From: Micromonospora zingiberis
GTDB taxonomy: Bacteria > Actinomycetota > Actinomycetes > Mycobacteriales > Micromonosporaceae
Direction: 5' to 3'
Length of the DNA: 64,000 bases
NCBI RefSeq assembly: GCF_004331455.1
Contig: NZ_SJJR01000001.1
Span: forward strand, 1-64,000
Shown: positions 44,664-54,600 of the stretch, one piece after another
How positions within the stretch are numbered: position 1 is the first letter of the stretch
How the letters are laid out: each line of letters opens with the position of its first letter
The notes under the pieces: model-generated
The model's database searches: none
What the model was told of the DNA's origin: nothing
What the model saw: only the letters and a program-made list of their open reading frames with translations
Position numbers and translations under genes: made by a program

Positions 44664-45647
44664 ATGAAAGCCATCGTCCAGGACCGCTACGGCTCGCCGG
44701 AGACGCTCGACCTCGCCGACGTCGACGTGCCGGTACCCGCCGCCGACGAGGTGCTCGTGCGGGTCGAGGCGGCCGCGCTCAACGCGTACGACTGGCACGT
44801 CATGCGCGGCGACCCGCGACTGGCGCGGCTGAGCCTGGGGTGGTCACGGCCCCGGGCCCGCATCCGCGGCCGTGACTTCGCCGGCCGGGTGACCGCCGTC
44901 GGCGCCGGAGTCCGCCAGGTCCGTCCCGGCGACGCCGTCTTCGGCGACCTCGGTGACGCCAACGGCGCCTTCGCCGAGTACGTGTGCGTACCCGAGACCC
45001 TGGTCGCGCCCGCCCCGGCGAACCTCACGCCACAGCAGGCCGCCGCCCTGCCGCTGGCCGGGGTCACCGCGCTGATGGGGCTGTCCGACGCCGGTCAGGT
45101 CGAGCCCGGCCAGCGGGTCCTCATCAACGGCGCGTCCGGGGGAGTCGGCACCCTGGCCGTCCAACTCGCCAAGGCCCTCGGCGCGACCGTGACCGGGGTG
45201 TGCCGCACCCGCAACGTCGACCTGGTCCGCTCTCTCGGCGCCGACCACGTCGTCGACTACACCCGGGACGACTTCACCCGCGACGGGCGCCGCCACGACC
45301 TGGTGTTCGACCTGGTCGGCAACCGCTCACTCACCGCGCTGCGGCGGGCGCTGACCCCGACCGGGACGCTGGTGCTCTCCGGCGGTGGTGTCTACCGCGG
45401 CGGCAGCCTCGTCGGCCCGGTGCGGCTCCTCGCCCGCGGCCGGTCGCTGGCGCCCTTCGTCCGGCACCGCATCGTCATCCTCACCACCGCACCCAGTCGC
45501 CGGCACCTCGACACCCTCCGCGCGCACGCCGAAGCCGGCCGCCTCACCCCGGTCATCGACCGGACCTACCCGCTGCACGAGGTGCCCCAGGCCATCGGGT
45601 ACCTCGAAGGCGAGCACGCGCGGGCGAAGGTCGTCATCACCACCTGA
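44664..45647 (+). CDS. NADPH:quinone reductase-type zinc-independent dehydrogenase
   Basis: A 327-residue member of the medium-chain dehydrogenase family. ATG follows GAGGGGAGGG. GroES-like N-terminal half (RYGSPETLDLADV, GRDFAGRVTAVGAGV), then nucleotide-binding half with ASGGVGTLAVQLAKALGA. The Cys/His zinc ligands of alcohol dehydrogenases are absent, as in quinone oxidoreductases and enoyl reductases. Induction is likely controlled by the adjacent TetR. Substrate unknown, probably a quinone or an enone. Confidence 0.88.
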   Translation: MKAIVQDRYGSPETLDLADVDVPVPAADEVLVRVEAAALNAYDWHVMRGDPRLARLSLGWSRPRARIRGRDFAGRVTAVGAGVRQVRPGDAVFGDLGDANGAFAEYVCVPETLVAPAPANLTPQQAAALPLAGVTALMGLSDAGQVEPGQRVLINGASGGVGTLAVQLAKALGATVTGVCRTRNVDLVRSLGADHVVDYTRDDFTRDGRRHDLVFDLVGNRSLTALRRALTPTGTLVLSGGGVYRGGSLVGPVRLLARGRSLAPFVRHRIVILTTAPSRRHLDTLRAHAEAGRLTPVIDRTYPLHEVPQAIGYLEGEHARAKVVITT

Positions 45648-45650
45648 GCC

Positions 45651-45670
45651 ATCCCGTCGCCGGACGGGAT
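45651..45670 (+). terminator. Short hairpin after the oxidoreductase gene
   Basis: An 8-bp perfect stem (45651-45658 with 45663-45670) and a 4-nt loop, 3 bp after the stop codon. A modest terminator candidate. Confidence 0.45.
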
Positions 45671-45712
45671 CGTCGTCGGCGTGGCCGTGGGGGTCCAGGG
45701 GAGAGCGGATTC

Positions 45713-45747
45713 TTGAAGACATGTAACTCATCGGTTACGCTTTGGCG
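45713..45747 (+). promoter_or_regulatory. ArsR-SRPBCC promoter with inverted-repeat operator
   Basis: TTGAAG (45713-45718) and TACGCT (45736-45741) with 17-bp spacing; GTAAC-N6-GTTAC (45723-45738) lies in the spacer and over the -10. The GTG at 45748 is 6 nt beyond the -10, as in the other ArsR operon at 36457, so this message is probably leaderless too. Confidence 0.55.
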
Positions 45748-46110
45748 GTGGACGAGGTAGCCGCAGCCATCGCGGATCCGGTGCGTCGGCGCATCCTGGA
45801 GCTGCTGCGGGAGCGCCCGCTCCCGGCCGGCCGGATCGCCGAGCACTTCGAGATCAGCCGGCCCGCGGTCAGTCGCCACCTGCGCGTACTCCGCGAGAGC
45901 GGGCTGGTGCGCGACGCCGTGGTCGGTCGCGAGCGCCGCTATGAACTGGCGCCGGCCCGGTTCCGTGACCTGCTCCGGTGGCTGTCGCAGTTCAGCCGGG
46001 CCGAGCTGTGGGAGCGCCGGTTCGACGCGCTGGAAACCGAGGTTCACCGTACCCGCCGCGAGCGCCGCACCGGTGGCTCGCCGAACTCCTCTCAGGAGCG
46101 GACAGCTTGA
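45748..46110 (+). CDS. ArsR-family winged-helix regulator
   Basis: A 120-residue repressor (AAAIADPVRRRILELLRERPLPAGRIAEHFEISRPAVSRHLRVLRESGLV, with wing GRERRYELAP). No metal-binding Cys. GTG 45748 is chosen on promoter spacing; TTG 45742 is the alternative. Its stop overlaps the TTG start of the SRPBCC gene (TTGA), a very common ArsR-SRPBCC (AHSA1-like) pair in actinomycetes. It probably represses its own operon. Confidence 0.85.
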   Translation: MDEVAAAIADPVRRRILELLRERPLPAGRIAEHFEISRPAVSRHLRVLRESGLVRDAVVGRERRYELAPARFRDLLRWLSQFSRAELWERRFDALETEVHRTRRERRTGGSPNSSQERTA

Positions 46111-46607
46111 TACCCACACCATCCGGGCGCCTCTTCGGCACCGACAGCGGGCCGGACCTGGTCGTCACCCGTGAATTCCGTGCCCCGATCGACGACGTAT
46201 GGGCCAGCCTGACCGAACCGGATCGCACCGCCCGGTGGTACGGCCGCTGGACGGGCCGGGCCGCGCCCGGTCAGCGCGTCCGGGTGCAGTTGGCCTTCGA
46301 GGAGGGGGAGCCGTGGTCCGAGATGCGGATCGACGCGTGCGAACCACCCCGTCGGCTCGCTCTCTCCGCCCTGGACGAGTCTGGCGCCTGGCGGTTGGAG
46401 TTGCTGCTCACCCAGCGGGGTGCCCGCACGGAACTGCGCTTCGTCCAGCACTTGGACACGGTCGAGGGCATCGGCGAGATCGGGCCCGGCTGGGAGTACT
46501 ACCTGGATCGGCTGGTGGCCGCCCACCAGGACACGGCGATGCCCTCGTTCGACGACTACTACCCGGCGATGAAGACCTACTTTGATCAGTTGAGCCCGTC
46601 TCGCTGA
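46107..46607 (+). CDS. SRPBCC (AHSA1-like) protein
   Basis: A 166-residue protein with the AHSA1-type signature: VTREFRAPIDDVWASLTEPDRTARWYG, central strands, and a C-terminal helix containing GPGWEYYLDRLVA. It probably binds a hydrophobic ligand. The TTG start at 46107 overlaps the upstream stop and has AGGAG at the right distance. Operon partner of the ArsR gene; physiological role unknown. Confidence 0.8.
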   Translation: MIPTPSGRLFGTDSGPDLVVTREFRAPIDDVWASLTEPDRTARWYGRWTGRAAPGQRVRVQLAFEEGEPWSEMRIDACEPPRRLALSALDESGAWRLELLLTQRGARTELRFVQHLDTVEGIGEIGPGWEYYLDRLVAAHQDTAMPSFDDYYPAMKTYFDQLSPSR

Positions 46608-46677
46608 TCTTCCGCGCCCGGAAGCGGCCGGTCATCCAGATGTGACCGAGGAGGCGGCTTCGAGCGTAGTTCGGCCC

Positions 46678-46702
46678 GTTTTGCGCTCCCTGACCCGGGT
46701 AC
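46678..46702 (+). promoter_or_regulatory. SigB/SigH-type stress promoter upstream of katE
   Basis: GTTT (46678-46681) and GGGTAC (46697-46702) are spaced by 15 bp, matching the Streptomyces SigB consensus GNNT-N14-16-GGGTAC. It is 47 nt from the catalase ATG. This suggests osmotic/oxidative stress control of katE. Inferred. Confidence 0.55.
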
Positions 46703-46748
46703 CGCCCTTGGAGTCTGCTCGTTGTGCTCCAGGAAGGTACCGGTAGAG

Positions 46749-49028
<2,280 letters not shown>

Positions 49029-49072
49029 TCCCGCCCCGCCGCTGGTGGCGCAGCGGCCGGGAGGTGGTCGGT

Positions 49073-49143
49073 GCTGGACGGTGACGCGAGCCGGTGCGGC
49101 CGGGCCCTGCCCCCGGGGTGGCGGCTCGCGAGCACCGTCCAGC
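49073..49143. terminator. Large hairpin between katE and the P450 gene
   Basis: Arms 49073-49093 and 49122-49143 pair as 9 bp plus 11 bp with one small bulge around a 28-nt loop. Sits in the convergent gap and can terminate both genes. Confidence 0.65.
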
Positions 49144-49189
49144 CGGAGGGTTGGTCGTCCGGGCGGGCCGGATGGTTCCCGCCGACTGG

Positions 49190-50455
49190 TCAGCGGGTGC
49201 TGAGCTGGGCGGTGCTGCGGCTGGCGGACGGCACGGCGATCAGGAGGCCGCTGGTGGGGCGGGTCGGAATGCGGTGCAGCGGGATGTCCATGTCCTGTGC
49301 CGGCACCGCGTAGTCGAGACGGGCGAGCCGTACCGCCAGGGCCCTCAGCAGCGCGACGGTGATCTGTTCACCGGGGCAGCGGTGCCCGGTGCGCGGATCA
49401 CCACCGCCCTGCGGTACGAGGTCGAAGGGGCCGATGTCCCGCCCGACGAAGCGATCCGGGTCGAACCGGTACGGGTCGGCCCAGAGCCGGGAGTCGTGGT
49501 TCTGGCCGTACAGATCGAGCAGGACGATCGCCCCGGCGGGGATCGCGGTGCCCTGCCACGTCAGATCGGTGGCGGCCCGCCCACCGACGAAAGGTGCGAA
49601 CGGGTAGAACCGACGCACCTCGTTGGCGAACGCCTCGGCGAACGCGGCGTCGCCCGCGCGGAGCCGGTCCCGGTGCTCGGGCCAGCGGTGCAGGGCGTGG
49701 CCGGCGAAGGTCACGAACCAGGTCACCGCGACCGTCGGCCGGATGATGTTGAGCAGCTCCACGGCGGCGGTCCGCGGATCCAGCAGTTCACCGTCGCTGT
49801 CCCGATGCTCGACCACCGCCGCCAGCGCCGAGCCCGGCGACACGGTGAGCTCGCCCTGCCGGACCTGGTCGACGAGCCCGGCGAGCCACCGCTCCCGGCG
49901 TCCCCGGGCCCGCCGGGCGTGCCAGTGCCGAGGCCCCGCCGTGGCGAAGCCGTCCACCATCGCGATCAGGTCGGCCGCGAGCGCCGAAGTGTCCTGCGGC
50001 TCCACCGGCACACCGGCCCAGTCGCAGACGGCGCTGGTTAACACCGGCGCGGTCTCGTCGAACAACACGACCGGTCGCCCTGACCAGGATCGGGCCGCCG
50101 CGTCCCACGCCGCCTCGGCCCGCGTCACCAGGCCGTCGAAGCCGCCGCCCATCAGCAGCGCGGTGAACATCGCCTTGCGCACCCGGTGCTGCTCGCCGTC
50201 GAGGCTGTGCACGGCACCCTTGCCGAACAGCGTCCCGCGCAGCGGTTCGGGAATGGCACCGTGCCGCCGAATGTGGCGCTCGTCGTAGAAGAACCGCACC
50301 GCGTCGGGCCCCCGCAACGCCACGGCGGTCTGACCAAGAAGACGGGTACGCACCACGTCCGTCGGGCTACGGCGCAGGCGGTTGGGCAACCACCCGTAGC
50401 CCTGGATCGCGAGCGTCAGCGTGTCGTCCAGACGTCCCACCAGGTCAACCAGCAT
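49190..50455 (-). CDS. CYP152-type cytochrome P450 fatty-acid peroxygenase
   Basis: A 421-residue P450. Heme-binding Cys in GHRCPGE near residue 360, preceded by PQGGGDP. The I-helix acid-alcohol pair of monooxygenases is replaced by an Arg-Pro pair (IIRPTVAV, Arg near 238), the hallmark of CYP152 enzymes (BSbeta, SPalpha) that use hydrogen peroxide and the fatty-acid carboxylate for hydroxylation or decarboxylation. EVRRFYPF carries the ExxR motif. The length is the same as P450 BSbeta. ATG 50455 is chosen over an upstream start at 50554. The catalase next door suggests peroxide management around it. Confidence 0.9.
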   Translation of the reverse strand: MLVDLVGRLDDTLTLAIQGYGWLPNRLRRSPTDVVRTRLLGQTAVALRGPDAVRFFYDERHIRRHGAIPEPLRGTLFGKGAVHSLDGEQHRVRKAMFTALLMGGGFDGLVTRAEAAWDAAARSWSGRPVVLFDETAPVLTSAVCDWAGVPVEPQDTSALAADLIAMVDGFATAGPRHWHARRARGRRERWLAGLVDQVRQGELTVSPGSALAAVVEHRDSDGELLDPRTAAVELLNIIRPTVAVTWFVTFAGHALHRWPEHRDRLRAGDAAFAEAFANEVRRFYPFAPFVGGRAATDLTWQGTAIPAGAIVLLDLYGQNHDSRLWADPYRFDPDRFVGRDIGPFDLVPQGGGDPRTGHRCPGEQITVALLRALAVRLARLDYAVPAQDMDIPLHRIPTRPTSGLLIAVPSASRSTAQLSTR

Positions 50456-50540
50456 GGGGCTGGTCCTGCCCACTGCGACCGCAGTCAAACCACCACCGCC
50501 GAGGCAGAATGGTGCCGCCGCGACACGCGCGGCCAACGGC

Positions 50541-51032
50541 TCACCGTTGCGCACCCGCCAGGGACTTGCGCATCTGCTGGGTGACCACCCGGTAACCAGA
50601 CCTCGCGTAGAGCCCGACGGCGCGGGCGTTGTCGCCGAAGACGTTCAGTTCGATGGCCGCCACACCGTGCCGGCGAACGACATCCTCCCCGGCGGCCAGC
50701 AGCGCCCGCCCGTACCCCGCCCCCCGGTGGGCCGGTTCGATCTCGATGTCGTAGAGGAACGCACAGTCCGGGGCGCCACGCGGATGGGTGAGCCCGATCC
50801 ACAACACCCCGACCGGGGTTCCGTCCCGCAGTTCACCCTTCAGGAACAGCATGCCCGCCGTGGTGAAGCCGGCCGGCAACAGGGCCTCGTTACCCTGCCG
50901 AGCCAGTTCCAGGGCCGTCTCGGCGGCCCAGTTGTTGGCCGCCACCTGCTCGTCGGCAAAGGCCCGCACCACACCTACCTGCCACCGATCGAACTCGGCT
51001 TCGGTCATGGCCCGCACAGTCAGCTCAGACAT
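50541..51032 (-). CDS. GNAT-family N-acetyltransferase
   Basis: A 163-residue acetyltransferase with the CoA-binding motif EPAHRGAGYGRALLAAGEDVV and a C-terminal NVFGDNARAVGLYARSGYRVV. Substrate unknown. ATG at 51032; 85 bp upstream of the P450 start, on the same strand, possibly in the same unit. Confidence 0.85.
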   Translation of the reverse strand: MSELTVRAMTEAEFDRWQVGVVRAFADEQVAANNWAAETALELARQGNEALLPAGFTTAGMLFLKGELRDGTPVGVLWIGLTHPRGAPDCAFLYDIEIEPAHRGAGYGRALLAAGEDVVRRHGVAAIELNVFGDNARAVGLYARSGYRVVTQQMRKSLAGAQR

Positions 51033-51082
51033 GCGCGCGATGCTGACACAGCACCGCCCTGCGGGCGAAGGATTATCGATCC

Positions 51083-51646
51083 TCAGTCGCGGGTGAGGCC
51101 GGGCGGCAGGGCGTCCTCGTCGGGTCCGACCCGTCGGGCGGCGACGAGCGGATCATGCTCCAGCGCGCCGATCAGGCCGCTGCTGCCGCCGACGCAGGAC
51201 CAGGTGTCGTCCCAGAGGGCGGAGACGAGCCACGAGCGATCGGCGGGAAAGAACAGGTCCGGCAGCGTACCCTCGCCCCGCATGTGACCCGTCCGCCAGG
51301 TGAGCGCCGCTTGCGGACCCGCCTCCACCAGCACGTACGACCACTCCCAGTAGAGGGACACCCGCGCGGCGTCGGGGAAGACGATGTCGTGGGCGCCCGT
51401 GTCGAGATAGCCCAGCCACCACGGCTGATCAGGGGTGTGCCGGACGAGTTCCTCGACCACGGCGTGTTCCTGGGCCCTGAGGTCGGCGTCGCCGGCCGGG
51501 TGGAAGGTGGCATAGGCGTCGAACAAGGGCGGAATCGCCGTGGTGACCGAGAAGCCCTGGCTGGTCTGCCCAGCGAGCCACGCCACGTCGCCGGCCGTAC
51601 CGATCCGCCAACTCCGCCCGTCCCTGGTCACGTACATGCCTCCCAT
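51083..51646 (-). CDS. Hypothetical protein, unknown family
   Basis: A 187-residue soluble protein rich in Trp and aromatic residues (SYVLVEAGPQAALTWRTGHMRGEG, DTWSCVGGSSGLI). No signal or membrane segment. A run of beta structure around PWWLGYLDTGAHDIVFPDAA gives a weak hint of a SUKH/SMI1-like immunity fold, but I cannot confirm it. ATG 51646 or, with GGGAGG directly before it, ATG 51637. It lies between the GNAT gene and the large STAND gene. Confidence 0.55.
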   Translation of the reverse strand: MGGMYVTRDGRSWRIGTAGDVAWLAGQTSQGFSVTTAIPPLFDAYATFHPAGDADLRAQEHAVVEELVRHTPDQPWWLGYLDTGAHDIVFPDAARVSLYWEWSYVLVEAGPQAALTWRTGHMRGEGTLPDLFFPADRSWLVSALWDDTWSCVGGSSGLIGALEHDPLVAARRVGPDEDALPPGLTRD

Positions 51647-51679
51647 TCAAGCCGATCCGCCAACCGGCGCGGACCGCTG

Positions 51680-54600
51680 TCACTGCTCATCGCCGCCAAG
51701 GCTCCGAAGTCTTTCTTGAACGAACGCCAGGTCGCGTTGGGCTTGGGCGTTGGTGGGGTCGTTGTCGGCGAGGTGTTGGGTGATGGTGAGGGCGGTGTGG
51801 TAGGCGGTTGCTGCGGTGGTGAGGTCGCCGCGTGTTTGGGCGAGGTCGCCGGTTTTGTTGTGGGAGATGCTGAGGTCGCGTTGGGCTTGGGCGTTGGTGG
51901 GGTCGGCGTCGGCGAGGCGTTGGGCGATGGTGAGGCTGGCGTGGTAGGCGTTTGCTGCGGTGGTGAGGTCGCCGCGTGCGTGGGCGAGGTCGCCGGTTTT
52001 GTTGTGGGAGATGCTGAGGTCGCGTTGGGCTTGGGCGTTGGTGGGGTCGGCGTCGGCGAGGCGTTGGGCGATGGTGAGGGCGGTGTGGTAGGCGTTTGCT
52101 GCGGTGGTGAGGTCGCCGCGTGCGTGGGCGAGGTCGCCGAGCCTGTTGTGGGAGATGCTGAGGTCGCGTTGGGCTTGGGCGTTGGTGGGGTCGGCGTCGG
52201 CGAGGCGTTGGGCGATGGTGAGGGCGGTGTGGTAGGCGGTTGCTGCGGTGGTGAGGTCGCCGCGTGCGCGGGCGAGGTCGCCGAGCCTGTTGTGGGAGAT
52301 GCTGAGGTCGCGTTGGGCTTGGGCGTTGGTGGGGTCGGCGTCGGCGAGGCGTTGGGCGATGGTGAGGCTGGCGTGGTAGGCGGTTGCTGCGGTGGTGAGG
52401 TCGCCGCGTGCGCGGGCGAGGTCGCCGAGCCTGTTGTGGGAGATGCTGAGGTCGCGTTGGGCCTCTGCGTTGGTGAGGTCAGCGTCGGCGAGGCGCTGGG
52501 CGATGGTGAGGTCCGCTTGGTAGGCGTTTGCTGCGGTGGTGAGGTCGCCGCGTGCTTGGGCGAGGTCGCCAAGCCTGCCGTGGGAGATGCTGAGGTCGCG
52601 TTGGGCTTGGGCGTTGGTGGGGTCGGCGTCGGCGAGGCGTTGGCGGATGGTGAGGGCGGTGTGGTAGGCGGTTGCTGCGGTGGTGAGGTCGCCGCGTGTT
52701 TGGGCGAGGTCGCCGGTTTTGTTGTGGGAGATGCTGAGGTCGCGTTGGGCTTGGGCGTTGGTGGGGTCGGCGTCGGCGAGGCGTTGGGCGATGGTGAGGC
52801 TGGCGTGGTAGGCGGTTGCTGCGGTGGTGAGGTCGCCGCGTGCGTGGGCGAGGTCGCCGAGCCTGTTGTGGGAGATGCTGAGGTCGCGTTGGGCTTGGGC
52901 GTTGGTGGGGTCGGCGTCGGCGAGGCGCTGGGCGATGGTGAGATCCGCTTGGTAGGCGGTTGCTGCGGTGGTGAGGTCGCCGCGTGCTTGGGCGAGGTCA
53001 CCGAGCCTGTTGTGGGTGATACTGAGGTCGCGTTGGGCTTGAGCGTTGCTGGGGTCGGCGTCAGCGAACTTTTGCGTGACGGCCAGCAGCTTGAGGGTGC
53101 GGTGGTAGGCGGCGTCGAGGCTCCCCGTTGCCATCAGCGCTGCGGCTTCCCGGTCGGCCAGGGGTAAGAATCTGCGGTCGTCGGTTGGCGCCCATCCGAT
53201 GACGTCGCCGAGGAACGTCGCGACCGACAGCTCACCAAGCTGACGGGCGATCATTTCTGCGGCGGCCAACGCGAAGCTGATCATCTCGGTGTTCTCGTTG
53301 AGCTCGGCATAATGGCGGGCTATCTCGACGAGGTCGGTGAACGCGCCCCGGTTGGCCTCCAGTCGACGGAAACGCATCGCGATCGCGCGGCGGTGGCGGT
53401 TCGGGCCGGTCGGTCCCTGGTGACGGGCGAGGGCCTCGGCGACCCAGGCGAGCACGATCAGGTCACCGTCGGCGGTGCGGCTCAGCAGCGTACTGTCGAT
53501 CAACCGTTCGACGGCCGCCTCGCCGTCGGCGTCGCGGACCGGGCTGTTGGCGCCGTCGTGGCGGTAGGCGGTGAGCAGGTCGGCGACGGTCATCTCGGTA
53601 CGCGAGACGGCGGCTTGCAGCAACAGGTCTCGTTCGAGTTCGGTCAGGCCGGCCAGCAGGGTGTCCAGCAGGATGTCCCGACTGCCCAGCACGATCGCTT
53701 GGGCGACCGCGTCGTCCAGTGGGCGGGGGCGGGTGACGTCGACGCCCTCCGCCCTGGCCAGAGCGTGCAGCTTGAGGGTGGCGGTCTGCAACACCGCCCG
53801 TCCGTGGCGGCGCCGTAGCGCGTCGACGAACTCGACCAGCCGGGGATGGCCGCCGATGGTGGCGGCGAGCGTACGACGTTCGTCCGGGTCCAGTTCGGTG
53901 AACCCGTCGAAGCGCAGCATCATGCGTCGCAGTTCCGAGGCGGTAAGCGGCGGGATCGCGATGTGATGCAGCAGCGCCGCCCCGCCGGGGACGGGGTACC
54001 GGCAGGTCACCAGGATCCGGCCGCGTTGCGCTGCCGCGCACAGGGCAGGGAACACGTCGGCGAAGCTGGCGTCGGTGAACTGCTGCCCGTCCTCGGTCAG
54101 GTTCTGCTCGAAGTCGTCGAAGAGCAGCAGCACCGGCCACTGGCGCAGCAGCTCGCCGATCACCCCCAGCATCCCGACGTCGTCGCCGGCCGCCGCCAAC
54201 GCCCCGCGCAGCGCAGGCAGGGCCTGCCCGACGGCGCTGGCCAGCGCCTGGGGGCTCCACGCGCCGACGTGCACGACGGGCACCCAGCGCTCGGCCGCCA
54301 ACCGGGACTGGATCCGCCCGGCCGCCGCGGTCTTGCCGATGCCGCCGATGCCGGTCAACACCACGCCGGACACCGCCCCGGTCCGGCTCACCCACTTCGC
54401 GTCGCCGCCCAGCACCCCGATGGCCTCGCGCATCACCGCGCGCCGGCCGATCAACTCGCCGATCCGCAGCTGCCGCACGGTGCCACCGGCCGGCATCACG
54501 GTCCGCCGGGTCAACGGCAGCGCCGGCCGGTCCGCATCCCGCAGCGCCGTGTCGTCCCCGACGCCGAGGAGCATCGGAACCCCGTACTCCGGTGGGCCCG

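Noticed and set aside
51683..53086. Repeat array as possible CRISPR or satellite
   Set aside because: Unit is 144 bp without spacers, keeps one reading frame and encodes TPR; it is protein-coding.
51155..53167. Plus-strand 670-codon open frame rich in GLGVGGVGVGEALGDGE repeats
   Set aside because: It is the exact antisense of the TPR array; the apparent Gly/Val repeats come from the 144-bp DNA repeat. No ribosome site, no domain.
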